Below are positions 1-5,506 of a stretch of DNA of 7,057 nt, in pieces; within the stretch, counting starts at the first letter, position 1; each line of letters opens with the position of its first letter. The stretch covers positions 1 to 7,057 of the forward strand of contig JBAPTR010000260.1 of assembly GCA_049282265.1 (NCBI GenBank). Reading direction: 5' to 3'. The DNA comes from CAYUCJ01 sp049282265 (lineage in GTDB: Bacteria > Desulfobacterota > DSM-4660 > Desulfatiglandales > Desulfatiglandaceae). Under the pieces are notes generated by a model that worked only from the letters and a program-made list of their open reading frames with translations, ran no database searches and was not told the DNA's origin. Both the position numbers and the translations under genes were made by a program.

Positions 1-16
1 CATTGGTCATACCTTT
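1..16 (-). promoter_or_regulatory. Ribosome binding site and start codon of a gene leaving the window
   Basis: On the minus strand AAAGG (12-16) is followed after 8 bases by ATG (3-1), a normal arrangement, 83 bases after the minor shell gene. A second ATG at 10-8 is too close to the AAAGG. The coding part lies outside the window, so nothing can be said of the product; another gvp gene would be expected, since gvpK and a second GvpF/L protein are not seen here. Confidence 0.4.
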
Positions 17-86
17 CTTTTCAATTGATTATTGCTTTAACCCACAGTTTTATTATCGGGTGAATCCGATTTGCAGAACCATCCCG

Positions 87-350
87 CTATTTTTCGCGCA
101 CAGAAACATTGGCTCCGGCAACGCCCCTGACTCCCAACTGCACAATCGGGGAGGCATGATCACCTGGCGACATGCTTTCGCGGACCGTTTCGACTGAACC
201 GATCATCACCTGCAGTGCAATGTAGATCAAATCCACATTGGCAACGGAAATCACCACTTCACCGAAAATAACGGCGCCTTTGTTGAGAATGCGATCGAGG
301 GTCTCGCAAAGAGAGATATGTTCCGTTTCCTCGATGGAAAAATCAGCCAT
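87..350 (-). CDS. Minor GvpA-family shell protein (GvpJ/M/S type)
   Basis: This 87-residue protein has the GvpA fold signature with features of the minor paralogues: SLCETLDRILNKGAVIFGEV (13-32), VISVANVDLIYIALQVMIGS (33-52) and VETVRESM. The NKGAVI-GEVVISVANVDLIY pattern resembles GvpM and GvpS rather than GvpA, which has DKG-VIDAW and ELLSIEAR. Such paralogues are thought to act in nucleation, at tips or at joints of the shell. Residues 61-87 form a short polar tail. The ATG at 350 has GAGGGAAG upstream and overlaps the end of the ArsA-like gene by 8 bases (ATGGCTGA), which implies translational coupling with that ATPase. Which letter it deserves cannot be decided without a tree. Confidence 0.92.
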   Translation of the reverse strand: MADFSIEETEHISLCETLDRILNKGAVIFGEVVISVANVDLIYIALQVMIGSVETVRESMSPGDHASPIVQLGVRGVAGANVSVREK

Positions 351-2382
351 AATTTTTTCTTCCCTCAATCCCCAATCCCCAATCTCCAGTCAACAATCGC
401 CAATCATACAACGCTTCACCCAGCCATTCGATTCGCTGCATGCCCCGCATTTCCCCCATGTAATGGACCAGGACCTGCGACTTTTCGGGAAAGGTTCGCT
501 CAAACTTTTTTCTGATGTGCTCCTCGTTCCGGTAAAGAGCCGAGCAAAAGCCGCATTCAGTGACCGGTGTGGCAAGATTGAGAAAAAGCGCCGGCACATT
601 TATCCCCATTCGCCGGCAAACAGCCACCAGCTCCGTTGTCTCCTGAAATGCCATCTCCGACAGTATGGTCACCGCATATAGCGCCGACCGGTCGGAATCC
701 TTCAACAGGGCACGCAGGCGCTTGAGGTCCTTTGATATCCGGATCATTTGCTGCGAGATTCCGGGAAGTCGAAAAACGCGCTTGTACTTCAGAAACAGAT
801 TGAAAAACATCTTAAGCCACTGCTGAATGAGTTGGGGAGTTTCCAAAAGCCGCATCAGGTGCCCCGTCGGCGCCGAATCGAGCACGAAGAGCTGGTACCG
901 ATCCTCGGCGAGGAAACCCATGGCCAAGGTGAGGGCCATCACTTCATCCAGGCCGGGGGGAGAAAGATCCATGACACGTTCCATCACTTCGCGATCAAAT
1001 GTCAGGTCCAGATCGGGCGAGAGGGCGACAAAAAACTTCGCCAGCTCTGCCGCATACTTTTTTTTCAAGCCATCGAACTCTGCCTGTGCATCGATTTCCA
1101 TGGCTGTCAGTCCGGGACAAAGCTCTGTCGGCTCCGGTCCGATCCGTTTTCCAAGACAGTCCGACAGGGAATGGGCCGGATCCGTAGAGAATAGAAAAAC
1201 CCCCTTATCCGGAAATGTTCGCGCCATCCTGACGGCCGTGGCACAGGCCAGGGTGGTCTTTCCAACTCCCCCCTTCCCGGCAAAAACCAGCAGTTTCTTT
1301 TCAGGGACTGGCAGTTTGGATTGCTGATTGGCGATTGCCGATTGTTGATTTTGGATTGCCTGCCCAGTTGAATCTTTAGGATATTCAACCTGGGTTGATT
1401 TTGGATTTTTCAATGGAAACAATCCCTCCCAGAATACCTCGAGAGGGGCTGGACCGCAAATTTCTTCCAGGTATTGGGGAACTCCCCATAGGGAATAAGC
1501 GGATATTTTTTCCTCAAGTTGACCGAACTCTTCCCGCTGTCGGATGTGCCGGTCCGAACAAACCAAACAAACACTTTCCGGATAAAGCCGGTTCACCACG
1601 ATATCGGTGACCGGTATCTTTGATTGTTTCAATCCCTCCAACAGCCTCAACGTCTCGGTGACGCTCAAGGTTTCGGCAAGCATAACGGGTACAAAACAGC
1701 ACCGTTTCGGGTCCTGCAGGAGCGCCTCCATCTGTTTGACCGAATTGGCCAGCCCGAACAGGAATTTATCCAGTTCATCCGGCTGATAAGAACCGCTGAA
1801 GAGTTTCTTCATGTAACGATGCTTGGCCAGCAGCGCATCCAGCGCCTCAAGCCACCTTTTGATCAACACCGGCATGGCCAGGAGTCTGAGAGTATGTCCC
1901 GTCGGAGCGGTATCCACCACAATGCAGTCATACGTCTCATTCTCCACCCACCCGGCGATCTCGAGAAAGGCCATCAACTCATCCATACCCGGCAGGGAGA
2001 GGTCCAGGATCTCGTTGATATCTTCTTCATCAAAAAAAGTTCCACGGGATGCAATCTCCCGAAGCTTCTGCGTGTGGTTTTTCTTGAAAGCGGCCAGGGA
2101 ATTTCCAGCGTCGAGTTCGATAACTTTCAAATTGTGAGGCGGGGTGATATCGCCCAGGCTATCGGCCAGAGAATGTGCCGGGTCTGTCGAGAGGATGAGA
2201 AAGGAGGCCTGCGCGGTGTGTTCAGCCAGTCTGAGCGCCGTCGCCGTAGCGCACGTTGTCTTGCCGACACCACCTTTACCACCGAAGAAAAGGAGTCGCA
2301 AATGACTGTTGCGCAGGAAAAGAGGTGAGTCCTTGTGGGTTTCTGTGTTCAAACTTTGGCATCCTTCTGGTTGCTCTTCCAT
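343..2382 (-). CDS. Tandem ArsA/Get3-family ATPase in the gas vesicle cluster
   Basis: This 679-residue protein is two ArsA/Get3 (GET3/TRC40) ATPase halves joined head to tail. Half 1 has the deviant P-loop GGKGGVGKTT (34-43), switch I STDPAHSLADSLG (65-77), DTAPTGH (157-163) and a CxxC, C272/C275. Half 2 has GKGGVGKTT (369-377), STDPAHSLSDCLG (399-411), DSAPTGH (502-508) and C610/C613. Both active sites look intact. The CxxC pairs sit where Get3 binds zinc at its dimer interface, so the protein may fold as an internal pseudo-dimer. Get3 proteins carry hydrophobic membrane proteins in the cytosol; ArsA drives arsenite export. No arsB, arsR or arsC is present, so a chaperone role for hydrophobic Gvp proteins is more likely, but this is inference. 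The linker (342-355) and the tail after about residue 659 are translated heptamer repeats. A GTG at 2385 is an alternative start; neither start has a clear ribosome site. Confidence 0.93.
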   Translation of the reverse strand: MEEQPEGCQSLNTETHKDSPLFLRNSHLRLLFFGGKGGVGKTTCATATALRLAEHTAQASFLILSTDPAHSLADSLGDITPPHNLKVIELDAGNSLAAFKKNHTQKLREIASRGTFFDEEDINEILDLSLPGMDELMAFLEIAGWVENETYDCIVVDTAPTGHTLRLLAMPVLIKRWLEALDALLAKHRYMKKLFSGSYQPDELDKFLFGLANSVKQMEALLQDPKRCCFVPVMLAETLSVTETLRLLEGLKQSKIPVTDIVVNRLYPESVCLVCSDRHIRQREEFGQLEEKISAYSLWGVPQYLEEICGPAPLEVFWEGLFPLKNPKSTQVEYPKDSTGQAIQNQQSAIANQQSKLPVPEKKLLVFAGKGGVGKTTLACATAVRMARTFPDKGVFLFSTDPAHSLSDCLGKRIGPEPTELCPGLTAMEIDAQAEFDGLKKKYAAELAKFFVALSPDLDLTFDREVMERVMDLSPPGLDEVMALTLAMGFLAEDRYQLFVLDSAPTGHLMRLLETPQLIQQWLKMFFNLFLKYKRVFRLPGISQQMIRISKDLKRLRALLKDSDRSALYAVTILSEMAFQETTELVAVCRRMGINVPALFLNLATPVTECGFCSALYRNEEHIRKKFERTFPEKSQVLVHYMGEMRGMQRIEWLGEALYDWRLLTGDWGLGIEGRKNYG
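365..406 (-). repeat. Translated heptamer tract forming the ArsA C-terminal tail
   Basis: Plus-strand units are TCAATCC, CCAATCC, CCAATCT, CCAGTCA, ACAATCG and CCAATCA. They are read in a different frame from the linker tract and give DWRLLTG and DWGLGIE near the end of the protein, after the last ArsA-like sequence (EWLGEALY). The tract ends 15 bases before the start codon of the downstream shell gene. Confidence 0.88.
1318..1359 (-). repeat. Translated heptamer tract forming the ArsA interdomain linker
   Basis: On the plus strand six exact 7-base units follow without a break: GGATTGC, TGATTGG, CGATTGC, CGATTGT, TGATTTT, GGATTGC. On the coding strand three units make 21 bases or seven codons, so the tract gives two copies of a 7-residue peptide, AIQNQQS and AIANQQS, between the two ATPase halves. 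Two further units out of phase (TGATTTT, GGATTTT at 1396-1409) show that the tract was once longer. Confidence 0.9.
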
Positions 2383-2440
2383 CACTCATCAGCCAGTTAA
2401 TCTGTTTTCGGTTGTCAGCTATGGGTCACTCATCACTCTT
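2382..2440 (-). repeat. GAGTGAT-type short repeat between gvpG and the ArsA-like gene
   Basis: The 10-mer TCACTCATCA (plus strand) occurs at 2382-2391 and again at 2426-2435. On the minus strand the right copy reads GAGTGAT GAGTGAC, two heptamers that contain the gvpG stop codon, and the left copy TGATGAGTGATGG contains the start of the next gene. The repeat therefore occupies both ends of the 50-base gap. It has a different core from the AATC heptamers elsewhere in the window. Confidence 0.55.
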
Positions 2441-2711
2441 CAGCTTCTTCCGGATCAGGGTCTTCATCATCTTGGATACGGGTATTGCGCTCCTGTATCA
2501 TTTCCAGCCGATCAAGGAGCTGTTTTTCACGCGCGTCGAACTCTTCTTCCGTTATTCTTTCCGTCTCCAGCATCATATAAAGATCGCTCAGTTCGGCCGT
2601 GATGGACTCGGCCTCGTTTTCCATCTCCTGCTGAGCGGAGTTGTGCAATTCGCGGAATATCCAAAAGATACTGCGGATCGGAAAAAGCAGTACGTCGTCT
2701 ATGATCAGCAT
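2433..2711 (-). CDS. gvpG: GvpG, gas vesicle accessory protein
   Basis: This 92-residue protein is a recognisable GvpG. It begins MLIIDDVLLFPIRSIFWIFRE, a hydrophobic N-terminal helix, then an acidic helical region containing ELSDLYMMLETERITEEEFD (residues about 40-59) and EKQLLDRLE, and ends in an acidic tail with DPDPEEAEE. GvpG is among the essential accessory proteins and is usually encoded next to gvpF/L, as here. The ATG at 2711 is chosen because TAAGGA, which includes the GvpF/L stop, lies at the right distance and the protein then starts exactly where the family does; the frame is open further upstream to 2828 but that part is only the reverse side of the GvpF/L gene end. Confidence 0.95.
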   Translation of the reverse strand: MLIIDDVLLFPIRSIFWIFRELHNSAQQEMENEAESITAELSDLYMMLETERITEEEFDAREKQLLDRLEMIQERNTRIQDDEDPDPEEAEE

Positions 2712-2718
2712 GTTATCC

Positions 2719-3483
2719 TTACAGCTGCAGATCGATGGCAACGAAGTTGTAGGGAGCCCAGGGGCCGTTGTAATCGAAGGCATAATTGTTGTCGAACAGA
2801 TTGGCTGCTTCCAAGATGCCTTTTTCAAACGCCTTTTGTTCCGTCTTATCCCGCCCCACCAGACAGGCCAGGCTCATGACCTCCAATTCGCTTCGGCATG
2901 CGTTTTGCTTGGTCTCGAAGCAGACACTGTAAAGAATCTCTTCTACCTTCTCGGTATGGATCTCCCTTTCTTCATTCAACAGGTTGTCAAACATACGCCC
3001 CAGCGCGAGTTTATCCTCGTGCGCCGGTTCCCGATTGGTGCCGAAATACCGATCGCGCACCGCTCTGAGCTCCGGATGGGTGTTGACAAAATAATCGAAT
3101 ATATTCGGTACATCCCAAGTGACCCGCAACCCCATTTCCACCTTCCCGTTGACATGGTCAAGCGCTTCCTGGAAAGCTTCCTGGTTGAGGGTCAGTATCC
3201 GCATGATTGCGCGGGAACCGTCCGCAATGACGCCGAATGCCATGGGCAGCGGAGTATCCTCTTCCATCAACCGCCGAAGTACACCCTGGTGGGCCGCCAG
3301 GTGTCGCCGTTCCGGTCGCAGCTTTTTATTGGGGACATCGCTGACAACGGCCGAGATTTTCCCTTCTGAAATGGTATAGAGGGGACCGTTGTCAATTCCT
3401 GGTGTTTCCAGGCTTTGCCCGCCATCCCCGGCAATTACGGCGTATAAGTAACTTCCTTTATGATCCTGAGATTGCGCAGCCAT
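2719..3483 (-). CDS. gvpF: GvpF/GvpL-family gas vesicle protein
   Basis: This 254-residue protein belongs to the GvpL/GvpF family, minor vesicle components or assembly factors that contact GvpA during nucleation. Family signs are the N-terminal YLYAVIAG (12-19), ISAVVSDVP (43-51), the block AAHQGVLRRLMEEDTPLPMAFG (63-84), the central VEMGLRVTWDV (115-125) and the C-terminal DYNGPWAPYNFVAIDL (237-252), which closes nearly all GvpF/L proteins. The length is usual. The ATG at 3483 follows GGAAAAC and a further AAGGA; spacing is slightly long. GvpF and GvpL are hard to tell apart from one sequence, so the symbol is provisional. It ends 7 bases before gvpG, and its stop codon forms part of the gvpG ribosome binding site, implying translational coupling. 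Confidence 0.95.
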   Translation of the reverse strand: MAAQSQDHKGSYLYAVIAGDGGQSLETPGIDNGPLYTISEGKISAVVSDVPNKKLRPERRHLAAHQGVLRRLMEEDTPLPMAFGVIADGSRAIMRILTLNQEAFQEALDHVNGKVEMGLRVTWDVPNIFDYFVNTHPELRAVRDRYFGTNREPAHEDKLALGRMFDNLLNEEREIHTEKVEEILYSVCFETKQNACRSELEVMSLACLVGRDKTEQKAFEKGILEAANLFDNNYAFDYNGPWAPYNFVAIDLQL

Positions 3484-3534
3484 TTTGTTTTCCCAATCCT
3501 TTTCTTACGTTTGCGGGTAATTGTCAAAGCGCCC

Positions 3535-3720
3535 TCAGGCGGTTTTCTCTTCCAAAGAGGAAGGCGAAACGGTAGCCCATATGACCGATATGAGTTGCCC
3601 TTCCTCGGTTTTAATTTCCATCATCGCGGCGCAGGCAAAACACCTGATCAGGCCTTGATAATCATCGTAAACATCGTCCAGGTCCACTTTGAACCCGCAT
3701 GAAAGACAGTTGATTTTCAT
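3535..3720 (-). CDS. Small double-CxxC zinc-ribbon protein
   Basis: This 61-residue protein starts MKINCLSCGFKVDLDD and carries two CxxC pairs, C5/C8 and C27/C30 (RCFACAAMMEIKTEE), the layout of a one-zinc ribbon. The acidic, aromatic stretch between them (DLDDVYDDYQGLI) is a characteristic feature, and the C-terminus after residue 45 is hydrophobic and then polar. AAAGGGGACGAG lies just before the ATG at 3720. It sits 51 bases upstream of the GvpF/L gene in the same direction. Zinc ribbons of this size bind nucleic acid or protein; nothing in the sequence tells which. In this operon it may be a small regulator or an assembly partner. The gene itself is well supported, the function is not known. 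Confidence 0.78.
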   Translation of the reverse strand: MKINCLSCGFKVDLDDVYDDYQGLIRCFACAAMMEIKTEEGQLISVIWATVSPSSLEEKTA

Positions 3721-3997
3721 ATCTCGTCCCCTTTGTTTGCCTTTTCTTGTTTCTATCTCCAATAAGCGTCTTCCCGTCATGAACCGGAACACCTTCGGAC
3801 AGCAGACGAGAACCGGCACGGTGACTCCGACCGTGTCTTCTGTTCAACGCTTCCCTGACGGCTATTTTCTCTTTTTCGAATCCTATCCGGCCGGACTCAA
3901 AGTAGGTGAGAGATATCCCTGTAAAGTGCCGACAAGACCGAAAACCTCGGATCGTTCGGCTGGTGTGAATATAAGCCGCCCCCTTCAACCTTGGCAT
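3662..3997 (-). CDS. Doubtful basic ORF, or remnant of a frameshifted gene
   Basis: The open frame begins at an ATG with an excellent ribosome site (AAGGAGGT, 6 bases upstream), 34 bases after the previous stop, which is what a real operon gene would show. The 111-residue product is basic (MPRLKGAAYIHTSR at the start, later LNRRHGRSHRAGSR) and matches no family I know. Its last 59 bases overlap the start of the zinc-ribbon gene in another frame. Codons in a second frame, about 3720-3837, end in G or C more often and give a plausible VTVPVLVCCPKVFRF segment leading in frame into the zinc-ribbon gene. Two readings are possible: a real small gene, or a gene broken by one or more frameshifts. I see no other content in 3721-4031. 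Confidence 0.35.
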   Translation of the reverse strand: MPRLKGAAYIHTSRTIRGFRSCRHFTGISLTYFESGRIGFEKEKIAVREALNRRHGRSHRAGSRLLSEGVPVHDGKTLIGDRNKKRQTKGTRYENQLSFMRVQSGPGRCLR

Positions 3998-4031
3998 CGG
4001 TTTACCTCCTTATTGTAATCCATACCGATAC

Positions 4032-4355
4032 TCAGTAAGATATTCTGAATCCTCTAATATTTTGGGCCGGCGCACGCTTCGACCCATTGGCCGGATTACC
4101 GCAAGCATCGCCGGTGGCCGTTATGCCGATTGCCTTTAGAAGTTCGGATTTTTCAGCCTCGATTTCCCGGAAGCGTGCATCTATATTCTGCACACGGTTC
4201 ATGGCGCTTTCCTTTTCCTTGCCCCGCCGGGCTTTCTCCATCTCCAGGGATCCGATTCTAAGAAAAGCCTGGTACGGCTCGAATACCTGGTCGCGGGCTC
4301 CCGAGCGTGTACGGATGTTTGCCAAGCCTCTAATTTTATTATTTGATGAAGACAT
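4032..4355 (-). CDS. Small coiled-coil protein of the gas vesicle cluster, unknown function
   Basis: I do not recognise this 107-residue protein as a named Gvp family. Residues 1-30 are basic and polar, with KIRGLANIRTRSGARDQ, followed by EPYQAFLRIGSLEMEKARR (26-44). A charged helical stretch from about 36 to 77 with spaced hydrophobics (NRVQNIDARFREIEAEKSEL) is a probable coiled coil. The last 30 residues look disordered. There is no signal peptide or membrane segment. The ATG at 4355 has AAAAGGAA a few bases upstream; an in-frame extension to 4415 only translates the heptamer repeat and is unlikely. Its place between gvpN and the GvpF/L gene, in the same orientation, argues for a role in vesicle assembly, perhaps as a scaffold or adaptor. 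Being a real gene is likely; the role is inference from context. Confidence 0.75.
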   Translation of the reverse strand: MSSSNNKIRGLANIRTRSGARDQVFEPYQAFLRIGSLEMEKARRGKEKESAMNRVQNIDARFREIEAEKSELLKAIGITATGDACGNPANGSKRAPAQNIRGFRISY

Positions 4356-4369
4356 TTTTTGATTCCTTT

Positions 4370-4425
4370 TGATTGTTGATTGTTGATTTTTGAAATCCCA
4401 AATCGCAAATCGCAATCACAAATCC
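4370..4425. repeat. AATC/GATT heptamer tract between gvpN and the next gene
   Basis: On the plus strand the units are TGATTGT twice, TGATTTT, then TGAAATC, CCAAATC, GCAAATC, GCAATCA and CAAATCC. The first three are GATT-oriented and the later ones AATC-oriented, so the array flips near 4391 and can fold weakly on itself. It fills most of the 100-base gap between gvpN (ending at 4456) and the gene starting at 4355. The same heptamer family occurs at 365-406 and 1318-1359. Confidence 0.8.
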
Positions 4426-4455
4426 CCTCTGGGTTGTTTGTTCAAACACTGCCGG

Positions 4456-5421
4456 TTATGTCCGGATTCCGCAGACCTTCTGCATAACATCCTCCAGCAC
4501 CTCGGGCATGAGTGGCTGGCCGCCGCGGGTAACCTTTGCCGTATTGGTGCTCAGGACGTCACGGCATGTGCGCATGAAAACGGGGTCGTCCATCCGGGCG
4601 TGCCCGCCAATGTTTGCCAGGACGCGGGCTATGGCGATGCTGGCACGGATGGTGGGCCGGTTGTTATTAACTCCCGTACTTCGCAACCCTCTCACGATGT
4701 CGACAATGGTTCCTACATCGCTAAGTTCCAGACCCGACCTGGCCATTGCAACCCGAACCTCCGTCTCCCTGTCAAAATGGCCCAGATGAATGGTGATGAG
4801 ACGGTCCATCAGTGCATCCTGTGTTTTGTGGACCCCTGCATACTCCTCGGGGTTGGAAGTAAAGATCGCCCGGAAATCGGGATGCACATCCATGTACCCC
4901 TTATCGGCCCTTCGAAGCCTGGGTAAATTTAAAAACTTTTCTTCCAGAACACTGAGAAGCGCGTTATTGGCCTCCGGTCTAGATCGGGTAAACTCATCGT
5001 AAATGAGCGTATTCCCGTTTTTGCAGGCCGTGGTCAACCGGTTGTCCTCCCACTGTGTATTCAAATGCTCCTCGGTTTTCATGACGGAATGGATATAATT
5101 GTCATAGAGTTTATACTTGCGGTATCCCGAATCCCGTCCAATCAGGTCCGAGCTTCCAAACTCGTCATCTCCGTGAATGAGAGAGACCGGTCTGCCGAGC
5201 TGTGCGGCAATATGAAAGGCAAGGGTTGTTTTTCCCGTGCCTGCGGGGCCGGAGAAGTGCACCGGATATCCCACATTGAGATAAGCAAGGGCACGTTCCG
5301 TCACATCCTGAATGTAAGGGCTGTTGACGAATTCCTTGCTGGGCTCGGGCAGAACGCTATCATTTGGCTTCGGCATGATCTGGATTGCTTCCGAGATGAC
5401 ACTCAAAGATTTATTTTTCAT
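4456..5421 (-). CDS. gvpN: GvpN, gas vesicle AAA+ ATPase
   Basis: This 321-residue MoxR/CbbQ-like AAA+ ATPase is the GvpN of the cluster. GvpN is needed for gas vesicles to grow beyond small immature forms. The Walker A motif GPAGTGKTT is at residues 58-66, Walker B TLIYDEF at 138-144, a sensor-1 type asparagine in FTSNPEEYAG near 190, and ALMDRL at 203-208 supplies the likely arginine finger. HGDDEFGSSDLIG (83-95) is the loop typical of GvpN. The length is normal and no key residue is missing. The ATG at 5421 has only a G-rich GGGGGCG upstream, a weak ribosome site; the internal ATG at residue 16 has nothing better. The 85 bases between the gvpC-like stop and this start hold an A8 run (5472-5479) and a weak stem but no convincing terminator, so it is probably co-transcribed. 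Confidence 0.97.
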   Translation of the reverse strand: MKNKSLSVISEAIQIMPKPNDSVLPEPSKEFVNSPYIQDVTERALAYLNVGYPVHFSGPAGTGKTTLAFHIAAQLGRPVSLIHGDDEFGSSDLIGRDSGYRKYKLYDNYIHSVMKTEEHLNTQWEDNRLTTACKNGNTLIYDEFTRSRPEANNALLSVLEEKFLNLPRLRRADKGYMDVHPDFRAIFTSNPEEYAGVHKTQDALMDRLITIHLGHFDRETEVRVAMARSGLELSDVGTIVDIVRGLRSTGVNNNRPTIRASIAIARVLANIGGHARMDDPVFMRTCRDVLSTNTAKVTRGGQPLMPEVLEDVMQKVCGIRT

Positions 5422-5506
5422 TGAAACGCCCCCGGCATTGGTAATTTTTTAATTGAAATCGTAGGGTTGCCAAAAAAAAGACCGAGACCTGAAGCAAACC
5501 CGTTGT

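Noticed and set aside
55..70. Terminator after the minor shell gene
   Set aside because: Only a 5-base stem (ATCGG/CCGAT) and no U-run follows on the transcribed side.
365..406. CRISPR array
   Set aside because: The repeat unit is 7 bases with no spacers; the same holds for the other heptamer tracts.
1624..2328. Plus-strand open frame of 234 codons
   Set aside because: It is the reverse side of the first ArsA half, which has all catalytic motifs; the plus-strand protein has no recognisable domain.
343..2382. Arsenic resistance operon
   Set aside because: Only the ATPase family is shared; no arsB, arsC, arsR or arsD is present and all neighbours are gas vesicle genes.
2641..3369. Plus-strand open frame of 242 codons
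   Set aside because: It lies opposite gvpG and the GvpF/L gene, both clear family members; no independent support.
5464..5501. Intrinsic terminator between the gvpC-like gene and gvpN (A8 run at 5472-5479)
   Set aside because: The only stem (5464-5470 with 5494-5501) has a bulge and contains the T-run in its loop rather than after it.
5421..5506. Second sigma-54 or sigma-70 promoter before gvpN
   Set aside because: TTGGCA is present on the minus strand but no GC at the -12 distance and no good -10 box at 16-18 bases.
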